Counted from the stretch's first letter, positions 34,298 through 42,926 are shown. The stretch is 64,000 bases of DNA from Streptomyces sporangiiformans (GCF_005768555.2 NZ_VCHX02000129.1:193574-257573); one strand, 5' to 3'. Translations and numbers: made by a program. Notes: generated by a model not told the origin, from the letters alone.

Positions 34298-35517
34298 GCT
34301 CGCGGGTCCGTTCCTGAGGGGGCCAGTTCGTCCGTGCCGGTATGTGCGATCTCACCCTGCGAGTAGGCGTGGGCGACGAGGAGCAGCCACTCGGTCTCGG
34401 CGCGGAGGTTGCCCGCCCGGGAGGCGGCCCTGGGGGCCGGTGGTGCGGCTTCTGTCTGCGGTTCGCTCCCGGTCCTCTTCGCCTGTACGGCGGCTCGCAG
34501 GATCGCGGCCTCCACGATCGCGTCTCCTTCCGGGGTGCCCGCCAGGCCGCGTGCGGCGGCGGCCCGCTCGGCGTTCTCCTGGACTCTCGGGGAACGGTGG
34601 GGGCGAAGGGCGAGCCCGCCGTCGTTGATCTCGATCACCCGACGGTGGAGGAAGAAGTCGGAGTCGTCCGCGTGCTCGTCCTCGTGGAACTCGGCCGAGG
34701 CCAGGACGACTTCGGGTGTCGCGTCGGCGATGTCCTGCCACAGAGGGGCGAGCGCGGCGAATGACCGCGACTCCCATCGACGGCGCAGGAACTGGCTGAA
34801 CGGCCAGACGACCGCCGGGAGCGTGAGCCCCAGGGTGATGAGGAGTACGGCCAGGGCCGGCGCCGTCACGCTGAAGACGCAGCGGATGGGACTGACGGGC
34901 GTCGAGCAGCGGGTGCCGTGCGGGAGGAGGTTCAGTTCGAGCCCGATGGATACCAGGCCGAACACCTTGTACGCGGCATACAGCAGTGCGAAGACACAGC
35001 CGGCGGCAGTGATGCGCAGTCCGATGCGCTGGCTCTTCCGCCGTGAGTGGTTGGACTGTTTCCAGGTCTGCCTGCAGAAGTCCTTCGCGGTGACACCCAG
35101 ATAGGTGATGTAGATCAGCACGTAGAGCGCGTGCAGTTGGGGGGACTGGTCGTTCATCTGCCCGGCGGCGAACAGTGCCGCCATGCCGACGACGGAGATC
35201 CCGAGGAAGAGCACGCGCAGACGGATCCTTCGTCTGGCCTCGTCGGGCTCCAGATTGAGCTGGAGCATGAACGCCAGGACGGAGGTCGCGGCGGCCAGGG
35301 TGAACGAGTTGCTGAAAAGGCGACCGACGTGGGGGACGACGCTTTCGACGGCGTTCTCCACGAACGACACGTATGAGGCGAAGGCGAGGGCGAAGGACAC
35401 CAGCAGCGCGGCCATGGCCCACGTGCCGGTCGGTCTGTGGCCGCCCCGCCCGCGAACCCAGTAACCGGCGGCGAGGACAAGCACGATGGCCACGCCCGAG
35501 AACAAGAGGTCGATCAC
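34294..35517 (-). CDS. MAB_1171c-like membrane protein
   Basis: 407 residues. The N-terminal half has about seven hydrophobic helices (first LLFSGVAIVLVLAAGY; later VFALLYAAYKVFGLVSIGLE). The cytoplasmic half carries DIADATPEVVLASAEFHEDE and DDSDFFLHRRVIEINDG. This is the layout of the actinobacterial 'MAB_1171c family putative transporter', whose function is not known. It is typically found next to an ImmA/IrrE peptidase and an XRE regulator, as here. It overlaps both neighbours by 4 bases. Confidence 0.78.
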   Translation of the reverse strand: MIDLLFSGVAIVLVLAAGYWVRGRGGHRPTGTWAMAALLVSFALAFASYVSFVENAVESVVPHVGRLFSNSFTLAAATSVLAFMLQLNLEPDEARRRIRLRVLFLGISVVGMAALFAAGQMNDQSPQLHALYVLIYITYLGVTAKDFCRQTWKQSNHSRRKSQRIGLRITAAGCVFALLYAAYKVFGLVSIGLELNLLPHGTRCSTPVSPIRCVFSVTAPALAVLLITLGLTLPAVVWPFSQFLRRRWESRSFAALAPLWQDIADATPEVVLASAEFHEDEHADDSDFFLHRRVIEINDGGLALRPHRSPRVQENAERAAAARGLAGTPEGDAIVEAAILRAAVQAKRTGSEPQTEAAPPAPRAASRAGNLRAETEWLLLVAHAYSQGEIAHTGTDELAPSGTDPRA

Positions 35518-36041
35518 GAGTGCCGACGACCCTTCCTGGTCGGTTTGGCGAACAGGGCCTCCCAGCGCTCGGCGCCCTTCTCGGGTTCGCTGGGTGGTAG
35601 TTCACGTCCGCGGTAGATGTGCTGTCGGATGACGGTGGCCATCATCTCGGCCTCGCGCTCGTCATCCGTGGAGTAGCTCGTGCGTCCGTTCATACGCTGG
35701 ACGAGAGTGGGGTTGAAGCCGATGGCACGGAAGGCGTCGGCGTCCAGCTCCAGACTGCCGGGGTGGTCGCAGATGATGTGGCTGACCTCGTGCGCGAGTA
35801 TGTGGTTCTGGTGCAGAGCGGACGTTCCCTCCTCGTAGAAGAGGAGGTCGGCGTCGGGCGTCTCCAGGCGGATTCCGCACGGTGCGTCGATCGCGCCGAG
35901 CGTGTTCAGGGGCCTGAGGACGATCGGACGGCCGCGCTTGTTCGCCACGGCGTCACAGAGGTCCCGGGTGTTGAAGCGGTGGGGAAGTTGAAGCGCGTCC
36001 ACACGCTTTTCGCACTCGCGGCGAAGCCGCCCAAGGTCCAT
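35514..36041 (-). CDS. ImmA/IrrE-type metallopeptidase
   Basis: 175 residues. The zinc motif HEVSH lies near residue 85 in ILAHEVSHIICDH. The N-terminal ECEKRVDALQLPHRFNTRDL is usual for the actinobacterial group. ImmA/IrrE proteases cleave XRE-type repressors, and the XRE gene sits 168 bases upstream on the same strand. The logical circuit is proteolysis of that regulator to induce the operon (peptidase, membrane protein, P450). Confidence 0.85.
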   Translation of the reverse strand: MDLGRLRRECEKRVDALQLPHRFNTRDLCDAVANKRGRPIVLRPLNTLGAIDAPCGIRLETPDADLLFYEEGTSALHQNHILAHEVSHIICDHPGSLELDADAFRAIGFNPTLVQRMNGRTSYSTDDEREAEMMATVIRQHIYRGRELPPSEPEKGAERWEALFAKPTRKGRRHS

Positions 36042-36209
36042 GTCCGGTCCTGACGTTGCTCGGGTCTGGCCCTCTGAAGGTGTGACCCCGTACGGCCGGA
36101 GCGCGATCCGGAATCCCCGGCACCGAATCGCTCGAAAGCTTAGGCGAATGCACGGGCCGGTCCAAGAGGAACTCTGCCCTGTGGCCGAATGGCCGGATCC
36201 CGAGTGCCG

Positions 36210-36665
36210 CTAGTCGTCCAGGTTGAGCGTGTTCGAGGTCGTTTCACCCTGTAGGCCCTCCAGGATCCGGGCCTGCTCGATCACTGTCGTCACCATCTGA
36301 AGGGTCTCTGCGCTCAGGCCGTTGGCACGCAGGGCGACGGTGCGGACGTTCCGGTCCCGCATGGCGGCGAGGACGGCGATCTCCGCTCGGGTGCGATGTG
36401 CGGCCTCCTCGTCGACGAAGTAGCCGGCGGGTACACCGAAGAAGTCGGCGAGAGCCTTGATGGTGTGCATCGTTGGATTTTTCTTGGCACCGGTACGCAG
36501 TTGCTGGATCGCGCTCGCGGTGAGCCCTTTGCCCTGGCCTCCCGAAGCCTCCCGGATGCCCTCGGCGACCTCGGCGTACGTATAGGGTCCGCGACTTTCC
36601 GGGTGGACCTCTTGGAACAGGTAGTCCAACAACTGCGCGAAGGTGCGCGGCTCGTCGTCTGTCAC
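36210..36665 (-). CDS. XRE-family regulator paired with ImmA/IrrE
   Basis: 151 residues. The helix-turn-helix is formed by TYAEVAEGIREASGG ... LTASAIQQLRTGAKKNPTMH, followed by TIKALADFFGVPAGYFVDEE, the streptomycete XRE subgroup with a C-terminal helical domain. GTG 36665 follows AAGGAC and starts where homology begins. A 12-bp inverted repeat (36701-36712 and 36798-36809) flanks the upstream region and could be its operator. It is the probable target of the adjacent peptidase. Confidence 0.82.
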   Translation of the reverse strand: MTDDEPRTFAQLLDYLFQEVHPESRGPYTYAEVAEGIREASGGQGKGLTASAIQQLRTGAKKNPTMHTIKALADFFGVPAGYFVDEEAAHRTRAEIAVLAAMRDRNVRTVALRANGLSAETLQMVTTVIEQARILEGLQGETTSNTLNLDD

Positions 36666-37067
36666 GTCCGGTACGTCCTTGTCATGATCGTCGCCGCGTC
36701 CACTCTGGTGCGTGAGGAGCGCGGAGCGCGGTGGCTTCCGAACAACTCTAGTTGACGATTGCCCGCAACCAAGGTGTACGTTCTTGAGGGAGTTGCTCGC
36801 ACCAGAGTGTTCCTCTGCTCTGATCAAGTGGCTCCGACTCCCTGGGGACATGACCGATCCCCCCAGGCAGGTGGCCGGGTTCCACGGGGGTGGGCCCGGC
36901 CGCCTCGAACTGGGCATCTGCACCGGAGAGTGTTCTGGCCGAGGAACAGACTGTTCTTCGTTGGCGGTCCGACCCGGCTGCGTCCGAGCCCGGTGTTACG
37001 GAACAGGCGGTGGGGAGAAAGTGGTTGTTCAAACCAAAATTTGGGCGATAACTCTGGTTATCGCAAC
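36666..37067. promoter_or_regulatory. Intergenic region with several dyads
   Basis: 402 bases, less GC-rich than the flanks, without a gene. It holds CACTCTGGTGCG (36701-36712) and its exact inverse CGCACCAGAGTG (36798-36809). Between them is the palindrome CAACT-CT-AGTTG (36743-36754). Near the other end is GCGATAAC-TCTG-GTTATCGC (37045-37064), three bases beyond the stop of the anti-sigma-like gene. The first three are candidate XRE operators; the last may be a terminator. Confidence 0.55.
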
Positions 37068-37655
37068 TCACAGCTTATGCGGACCTGTTGACGCATCGAT
37101 CGACACCTCCGCCCACACCGTCTTGCCCACGGGGTGACGAGGCGTCGAGCCCCAGCGCACGGCCAGGACATCCACCAGGAGCAGGCCGCGACCCGACTCG
37201 CCATCGGGATACGACGAGGGCGCGGCGGCTGGCGGCCGTTTCGCGGTGGCGGCGTCGACGACCTCGATCCGCACCAGACCCGCCACCTCGTCGAGGCCGA
37301 GCCCGAGACGGAAGTCGCGGCCCGGGACGCGGCCGTGCTGGACGGCGTTCGCGGCGAGTTCACCTACGACGAGGGCGACCGCGCACGACGCGTCCGACTC
37401 CGGCGGGTATCCCCACACCTCCATGCGCCGCACGGCGCGGCGTCGGGCGAGCCTCGAACCTCGGGGCGACAAGGCGAACTGCGCTGTGAGCGCCCGGCGT
37501 TCAGGCGCTTCGCCGTCGCGCACGACGGGTTCCACCACAGGGGCTTCGGTGCCCCTTCGAGGTTCTTCGCCCGCGGTGGTCGTTCCTGTCAGCACAGCGT
37601 GACCGTCCTTGTCTGTCGAGTTCCGGGACGTCCCGCGATGTACGCGCGCCGTCAC
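37068..37655 (-). CDS. Anti-sigma-type ATP-binding protein (HATPase_c)
   Basis: 195 residues. The GHKL ATPase N-box is VVGELAANAVQHGR, the G1 region LVRIEVVDA and the G2 region SGRGLLLVDVLAVRWG. This is the RsbW/SpoIIAB-like family that is hugely expanded in Streptomyces. It lies beside an XRE-DUF5753 gene and a DUF397 gene, the trio known from the whiJ and abaA loci. The first 60 residues are poorly conserved, so the true start may lie downstream of 37655. Confidence 0.82.
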   Translation of the reverse strand: MTARVHRGTSRNSTDKDGHAVLTGTTTAGEEPRRGTEAPVVEPVVRDGEAPERRALTAQFALSPRGSRLARRRAVRRMEVWGYPPESDASCAVALVVGELAANAVQHGRVPGRDFRLGLGLDEVAGLVRIEVVDAATAKRPPAAAPSSYPDGESGRGLLLVDVLAVRWGSTPRHPVGKTVWAEVSIDASTGPHKL

Positions 37656-37743
37656 GTTCCGTACTCAAGAGTCGCCGGGCGGCCCTACGCTCGGAAGGTG
37701 ACACAGCCTTACTTTTCAGTCCGTAAGGAACGGAAGTGACGCC

Positions 37744-38575
37744 TTGGCCAACGGAATTGATCCCAGTACGTCGATGGCCGCGCTGTTCGGCTCACGGGTA
37801 CGCAGACTCCGTACGGCGGCCGGTCTGACCCAGGCCGAACTCGGCGACAGGACACACGTGGTGAGCACCCGGATCACGCAGATCGAGCGGGCCTCCGGGG
37901 CGAAACCGACGCTGGCACTGGCGCGGGCGCTCGACGCCGCCCTGGAGGCGGACAACTTGTTGGTCGAGCTGTGGCCGTATGTGTATCGGGAGGCGTTTCC
38001 GGATTGGTCGCGGAAGTTCATGGCGTACTCGGAGCGGGCGGTGTCCATCCGGCAGTACGCGGCCCATGTGGTGCCCGGTCTGTTGCAGACGGAGGACTAT
38101 GCGCGGGCGGTTCTCAGCCGAGGCGGTACTGAGACGTCCCGTCGGCGGCCGTGCTGTGATGCGGGAGCAGTTGGAGCGATTGCTCGATGCAGCGGCAGAA
38201 AGGCACATCACTGTGCAGGTGCTGCCGTTCGACCAGGGCGGGCATGAAGCGATGGGCGGATCGCTGACGATCCTGACCCTCCCGGACGGCTCGGAAGTGG
38301 CCTACACAGAAGGCGCGGACTACGGCCAACTCATCGAAGATCCGGCCAACGTCAGTCGCTACAAGGTGATTTACGATCGGCTACGGGCGGCAGCCCTGCC
38401 CCCGCTCATGTCACTCGACATGATCCGGTCCGTGATGGAGGGCAACTACCGTGGCACGAGTGTCCCGTCCCGATCTGAACGGCGCCGCTTGGCGCAAGAG
38501 CAGCTACAGCAATCAAGCGGGGGGCGACTGCGTCGAGGTGGCCGTCGGGTGCCAAGGAGTCGTCCCCATCCGTGA
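37744..38575 (+). pseudogene. WhiJ-like XRE-DUF5753 regulator with internal deletion and frameshift
   Basis: The N-terminal HTH (LTQAELGDRTHVVSTRITQI) and the first part of DUF5753 up to LLQTEDYARAVLS are in one frame. At about 38113-38118 the sequence jumps to another frame at EAVLRRPVGGRAVMREQLER and continues through GSLTILTLPDGSEVAYTEG to MEGNYR. Roughly 40-45 residues normally found between these blocks are absent, so this is a deletion plus frameshift, not just an indel. The first frame alone would make a 167-residue protein with an intact HTH but no DUF5753. The TTG start follows AAGGAACGGAAG. Confidence 0.75.
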
Positions 38576-38669
38576 CAGCAAGGCCCCGAACGGTCCCGCT
38601 CTGCACTTCGAGGCCAGCTCCTGGGCAGCGTTCATAGACGAGTTGAGGGCCGGTCAGCACCGCGTCTGA
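38451..38669 (+). CDS. DUF397 protein
   Basis: 72 residues containing the DUF397 signature WRKSSYSNQAGGDCVEVA ... IRDSKAPNGPALHFE. These small proteins partner with WhiJ-like XRE regulators. It begins at GTG 38451, inside the 3' end of the XRE reading frame. It is intact even though its regulator partner is broken. Confidence 0.9.
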   Translation: MARVSRPDLNGAAWRKSSYSNQAGGDCVEVAVGCQGVVPIRDSKAPNGPALHFEASSWAAFIDELRAGQHRV

Positions 38670-38702
38670 GCCGACCAGGTCCCGGTCACGGCCCACCTTC
38701 CG

Positions 38703-38740
38703 GGCCCGCCGGTTCCTCGCCCGCGAGGGTCCGGCGGGCC
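38703..38740. terminator. Hairpin between DUF397 and M20 peptidase genes
   Basis: GGCCCGCCGG (38703-38712) and CCGGCGGGCC (38731-38740) are exact complements, and the loop holds a second small stem (CCTCG/CGAGG). It sits between convergent genes. Confidence 0.75.
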
Positions 38741-38782
38741 GCTGACCTCCCAAAGAACCGGGGGAAAGAACTACCCGGCTGC

Positions 38783-40009
38783 TCAGCCGCGCAGCGGTTG
38801 CGTCAGTCGTCGCAGCAGTCCCGCGACCAGTGCTGTCTGGGCGGGCACGGTGTCGGGGTAGATGAACTCGCCTTGGGCGTGGGCGCCGTCGCCGACCGCG
38901 CCCATGCCGCACAGCACCGGCAGGCCGAGGGCGGCGACGAAGTTGGCGTCGCTGGCGCCGCCGACGGCGGCGTCGGGCAGGTCGTCGCGGCCCTGTTCGC
39001 GGGCGACCTCGCGGGCGAGGTCGAGGAGGGGGGCGGAGGCGGTGTTGAGGGTCATCGGCGGCCGGTTCCAGGCGTGGTCGATGTCGATGCGGACGCGGGG
39101 GTCGCTGACCTCGATGGCGTCGAACTCGACGTCGACGCGGTCCTGTTCGGCCGCACTGCTGACCCGGATGTCGACGCTCGCGGTGGCCTGTCCGGCGACG
39201 ACGTTGGTGGCGCTGCCGCCCTTGATGAGCCCGGTGTTGATCGTGGTGCCCTTGTCGGGGGCGGCGACGGTCGCGGCGGCGACCACGAACTCGGACAGCG
39301 CGGTGATCGCGCTCGCCCCGTCCTGGGGCGCGAGCCCGGCGTGCGCCTCGATGCCGGTGGCGGTGACCTGGAAGATCCCGGAGCCCTTGCGGGCGGTCTT
39401 GACCGCGCCGTGCGCGGTCGGCTCCAGCACCAGCGTCACGTCGACCTTCTGCGCGACCTCCTCGATCACCGGGCGCGAGGACAGGGAGCCGATCTCCTCG
39501 TCGCCGTTGAAGAGGAAGGTGACGGTGGGCACGGGTGCGCCGCTCTCCCGGGCCAGTTTCAGGGCCCAGATGCCTTGGGCCAGGCCGGTCTTCATGTCGA
39601 AGATGCCCGGTCCGCTGAGCTTCGCCCTGCCGTCCACCGGCTCGGGCCGCACCCATCCGGCCAGGGCGCCGGTCGGCCATACGGTGTCGTAGTGGCCGAC
39701 GAGCGCGACGTGCCCGGTGCGGGTACGGGTACCGGTGCGGGTTCGGGTGCCGGTGCCGGCGCCGGTGCCGGTGCCGGTGTAGGTCAGGGTGAGGGTGTCT
39801 CCGCACTCGCCGCCCGGGTAGCGGTGTTCATGGTCGGGCTGTCCGAGCCGGTGGACGGCCAGCTCGCGCAGGAGGTCCAGGCCTGCCGCGAGTCCGGGCA
39901 GGTCGTAGCTGCTGGTCTCGTGGCGGACAAGCGTCAGGATGTCGGTGACGATCTCCGACGAGACCTCCTGGGCACGGGCGGTGAGAGCGACGGCAGGCGA
40001 TGCGGTCAT
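38783..40009 (-). CDS. M20 family metallopeptidase (carboxypeptidase G2-like)
   Basis: 408 residues. Zinc ligands are seen in VGHYDTV (His/Asp) and FNGDEEIGS (Glu pair), with an M20 dimerisation domain about 205-310 (GIEAHAGLAPQDGAS). It resembles glutamate carboxypeptidase, which removes glutamate from folate-type or other N-acyl amino acids. The AbgT-like transporter gene upstream fits aminobenzoyl-glutamate use. A Thr/Gly/Arg repeat of about 22 residues (roughly 76-98), encoded by hexanucleotide repeats at about 39717-39780, sits just before the first metal motif. Confidence 0.88.
   Translation of the reverse strand: MTASPAVALTARAQEVSSEIVTDILTLVRHETSSYDLPGLAAGLDLLRELAVHRLGQPDHEHRYPGGECGDTLTLTYTGTGTGAGTGTRTRTGTRTRTGHVALVGHYDTVWPTGALAGWVRPEPVDGRAKLSGPGIFDMKTGLAQGIWALKLARESGAPVPTVTFLFNGDEEIGSLSSRPVIEEVAQKVDVTLVLEPTAHGAVKTARKGSGIFQVTATGIEAHAGLAPQDGASAITALSEFVVAAATVAAPDKGTTINTGLIKGGSATNVVAGQATASVDIRVSSAAEQDRVDVEFDAIEVSDPRVRIDIDHAWNRPPMTLNTASAPLLDLAREVAREQGRDDLPDAAVGGASDANFVAALGLPVLCGMGAVGDGAHAQGEFIYPDTVPAQTALVAGLLRRLTQPLRG
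39717..39780. repeat. Hexanucleotide repeat inside the M20 peptidase gene
   Basis: Consecutive GGTGCC/GGTACC/GGTGCG-type hexamers code for alternating Gly-Thr and Arg-Thr on the minus strand. The unit keeps the frame, so copy number can change without breaking the gene. Confidence 0.8.
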
Positions 40010-40055
40010 GATCTGCTTTCTCGTACGAAGGTGTGGGGGGTCTTTGCGGCGGGGG

Positions 40056-41609
40056 CTAGCTGACGCCGAACGGGATGCCCAGCAGGTACCAGGCCACGAA
40101 GAACGCGACCCAGACGACCCAGACGACGGCGGCGATCGGGATCGTGAAGGAGGCCAGGGTGCCGATGCCGGCGGACTTGCGGTACTGCTGGATGAAGCCC
40201 AGCGCCATCACGAAGTACGGGCTCATCGGGGTGACGCAGTTGGTGACCGAGTCGGCGACGCGGTAGACGGCCTGGGTGGTCTCGGGCTCTATGTCGATGA
40301 GCATCAGCATGGGCACGAGCACCGGCGCGGCCAGCGCCCACAGCGCGGAGCCGCTGGTGATGACGAGGTTCATGAACGTGATCAGCACGGCGATGCCGAC
40401 CAGCACGGTCCAGCCGTTCATGTCCATGTCGCGCAGTGTCTCGGCGCCCTTGACGGCGAGGATGTTGCCGATGTTCGTCCACTTGAAGTAGGCGAGGAAC
40501 TGGGAGATCGCGAAGAAGAGGACGAGGATCGGCGCCATCGAACGGGTGCCGTCGACCATCGCGGCGACGATGTCGCGGGCAGCGGAGAAGGTACCGGTCA
40601 TCCGGCCGTAGACGGTGCCGAGCACGGCGAAGAACACGCCCAGGACGAGCGCCATCCCGCCGATCAGCGGGGAGTCGACGATGCCGCCGCCCTCGCCGCG
40701 CAGCGGTGAGGACGCGGGGATCATGGCCACGGCCAGGAACGCGATGAAGCCGAGGGCGACCAGCCCGGTCACACGCAGCGCGCGGCGCTGCTGCCCGGTG
40801 ACCTCGATCGCCTCCCGCTCCGCGTCGTTCAGCTCGGCGACGGGCTCGTCGGGCTCCAGGTCCGAGCGGCGGGCGAGGACCTTGTCGACGACGAGCGTGA
40901 TCACCAGGGCCACGAGGACCGACGAGCCCAGCCCGAAGAAGTAGTTCGCCACCGGGGTGACCACGTAGTCCGCGTCGATGGTGTGGGCGGCGGCGGTGGA
41001 GATCGACGACAGCAGGACGTCGGTCGTGGTGAGGGACGGCGAGGCGTCGTAGCCGGCGGAGATGGAGACGTAGGCGACGATGCAGCCGAGCACGGGACTG
41101 CGGCCCGCCGCGCGGAAGATGAGTGCGCCGAGCGGGATGAGGGTGACGTAGGCGGCGTCGCCGGCGACATGGCTGACCATGGCCGTCATCGACAGCGCGA
41201 AGGTCAGGTACTTGTCCGGCACGCGCGCGACCATGCGGCGCAGCAGCGCCGAGAACAGTCCGCTCCTCTCCGCGACGGCGATGCCGAACATCACGGTGAG
41301 GATGGTGGCCAGCGGCGGGAAGGCCGCGAAGTTTTCGACCGCCCCCTCGACGGCCATCGCGAGGCCGTCCTTGCTGAGCAGGTTCTGCACCTTGATGGTC
41401 TCGTGCGTGCCGGGGTGCGCGGCGCTGACGCCGACCGCCGCCAGCACGGCGCTGAGGACGGCGACGACCCCCGCGAGGATCCAGAACAGCCAGAACGGGT
41501 TGGGCAGTTTGTTACCGATCTTCTCGATCGCCGCGAAACTCCGGAACGCGGCACGCAGGACTCTCGACTGTGGCTCGGTCGGCTGTGGCTGGGCAGAGGT
41601 GGCACTCAT
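40056..41609 (-). CDS. AbgT family transporter
   Basis: 517 residues, about 11-12 TM helices. Conserved AbgT stretches include ISAGYDASPSLTTTDVLLSS and VTNCVTPMSPYFVMALGF. E. coli AbgT takes up p-aminobenzoyl-glutamate, while others export sulfonamides. ATG 41609 is chosen because GAAGAGG precedes it; an in-frame ATG at 41627 is possible. It probably forms an operon with the M20 peptidase (46-base gap): import then hydrolysis of an N-acyl-glutamate. Confidence 0.9.
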   Translation of the reverse strand: MSATSAQPQPTEPQSRVLRAAFRSFAAIEKIGNKLPNPFWLFWILAGVVAVLSAVLAAVGVSAAHPGTHETIKVQNLLSKDGLAMAVEGAVENFAAFPPLATILTVMFGIAVAERSGLFSALLRRMVARVPDKYLTFALSMTAMVSHVAGDAAYVTLIPLGALIFRAAGRSPVLGCIVAYVSISAGYDASPSLTTTDVLLSSISTAAAHTIDADYVVTPVANYFFGLGSSVLVALVITLVVDKVLARRSDLEPDEPVAELNDAEREAIEVTGQQRRALRVTGLVALGFIAFLAVAMIPASSPLRGEGGGIVDSPLIGGMALVLGVFFAVLGTVYGRMTGTFSAARDIVAAMVDGTRSMAPILVLFFAISQFLAYFKWTNIGNILAVKGAETLRDMDMNGWTVLVGIAVLITFMNLVITSGSALWALAAPVLVPMLMLIDIEPETTQAVYRVADSVTNCVTPMSPYFVMALGFIQQYRKSAGIGTLASFTIPIAAVVWVVWVAFFVAWYLLGIPFGVS

Positions 41610-41663
41610 CGGTACCTCTTCGCGCATTTGAGGGATGTTCCTGCGAACAATGGCACTCTGATG

Positions 41664-41674
41664 AGAGATTCTCT
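41664..41674. promoter_or_regulatory. Palindrome in the AbgT/AsnC divergent promoter
   Basis: AGAGATTCTCT is a perfect odd palindrome, 55 bases upstream of the AbgT start and 51 upstream of the regulator start. Lrp/AsnC regulators often bind such sites in their own divergent promoter. Confidence 0.4.
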
Positions 41675-41724
41675 AGCCCTTGGATGTAACAGCGGGATTA
41701 ACCGGCAGTCTAAGGTGGGGCACC

Positions 41725-42750
41725 ATGACCCGCCCTCTCCTCGACGAGCTCGACCGGCGCCTCATCGGAGCGCTGCACCTGGCACCCCGCGCCACCTGGG
41801 ACGACATCGGCGGGATCCTGTCCGCCGACGCCAGCACGCTCAAACGCCGTTACGACCGGCTGTACGAGGCCCGGATGGTCCGGGTGATCGGGCAGGCCGC
41901 CTGGGGAATGCACTCCACGGCCATGCCCGTCCACGTCTTCCTGGACATCACCGGCGAAACCCCGCTCGCCGTCCTGCGCCGGCTCCGCGACCTGCCCCAC
42001 CTTCAGCTCCTGGCGCAGATCTCCGGCGACTACCCCCTCTACGCCGTCGTCCACGCCCCCTCCGAGGCGGCCACCAGCGAGGCGATCGACCGCATGTTCT
42101 CCGTCCCCGGCGTCCGCCGCGTCAACGCCCTGCCCGCCCTCAGCACCCATCGCCGGGGCCACACCTGGGACCCACAGTTCCTCACCGACACCGAACGCGC
42201 CGACCTGCTCGAACTCACCGGCGCCCGCCCCGAGGGCACCGCGACCGCGACGCCCCCCGCCAAGCCCCTGAGCGAGGCCGAACGCACCGTCGTCGCCCAG
42301 CTGATCCAGGACAGCCGGGCCTCCGCCGCGAGCATCGGCCGAGCCGCCGGCCTGGCCACCTCCACCGCGCACCGCGTCGTCCGCCGGGTCCTCGACGAGC
42401 GATGGGTCAAACCGCGCCTGGAGATCGTGTCGGAATGGCTCGGCTTCCAGACCCCCTTCATACTCCGCCTGCGGGTCACACCCGGCGAGACCCCCGACGT
42501 CATGCGCCGCATCGACCAGCTCCCCCAGACCCGGCTCGCCGCACACGTCGCCAGCGACATGTCCGTCCTCGCCACCGGCCTGGTCACCGATCGCTCCGCC
42601 CTGGCGCTCTTCATCGACAACGAACTCGCCGAGATCCCCGGCATCCGCACCGTCAGCGTCGACGTCATGCTCGCCGAACCGCGCCGCTACTGGCTGGACC
42701 GGGACCTGACCTCCGGCCTCGGGGAATTCCACGCACCGACGCTGCTGTGA
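41725..42750 (+). CDS. Double Lrp/AsnC family regulator
   Basis: 341 residues with two AsnC modules. The first HTH is LDELDRRLIGALHLAPRATW ... DASTLKRRYDRL. The second HTH starts near residue 180 (LSEAERTVVAQLIQDSRAS ... GLATSTAHRVVRRVL). Each is followed by a RAM-like ligand domain (LPHLQLLAQISGDYPLYAVV; LPQTRLAAHVASDMSVLATG). Divergent from AbgT-M20, it most likely regulates that operon in response to an amino-acid-like ligand. ATG 41725 fits the first HTH. Confidence 0.9.
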   Translation: MTRPLLDELDRRLIGALHLAPRATWDDIGGILSADASTLKRRYDRLYEARMVRVIGQAAWGMHSTAMPVHVFLDITGETPLAVLRRLRDLPHLQLLAQISGDYPLYAVVHAPSEAATSEAIDRMFSVPGVRRVNALPALSTHRRGHTWDPQFLTDTERADLLELTGARPEGTATATPPAKPLSEAERTVVAQLIQDSRASAASIGRAAGLATSTAHRVVRRVLDERWVKPRLEIVSEWLGFQTPFILRLRVTPGETPDVMRRIDQLPQTRLAAHVASDMSVLATGLVTDRSALALFIDNELAEIPGIRTVSVDVMLAEPRRYWLDRDLTSGLGEFHAPTLL

Positions 42751-42862
42751 CCGCGCCTTCGGCGGAGCTCAGCGGCAATGGGCTGCGGCGAGCCGCCGGC
42801 GCTGCCAGGCGGCGGTCGGACGCGAACGGGACACCGACGGCTTGGCTACGCTTGGCACTGAG

Positions 42863-42895
42863 CGCCCATAACGGGCCACAAACGCCTATAACGGG
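42863..42895. promoter_or_regulatory. Direct repeat upstream of the sugar-binding protein gene
   Basis: CGCCCATAACGGG (42863-42875) and CGCCTATAACGGG (42883-42895) differ at one base and are 20 bases apart, so on the same helix face. They lie 32-64 bases before the start of the binding-protein gene, where an operator would be. Confidence 0.5.
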
Positions 42896-42926
42896 GCTAA
42901 GTCGTGCAGACTCTAAGGAACCGAAG

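Noticed and set aside
38798..40063. 421-codon plus-strand frame opposite the M20 peptidase
   Set aside because: Antisense shadow; the peptidase motifs on the minus strand are clear.
40983..42926. Upstream extension of the sugar-binding protein frame through the AbgT and AsnC genes
   Set aside because: The frame is open by chance. The lipoprotein signal and ribosome-binding site place the start at 42927.
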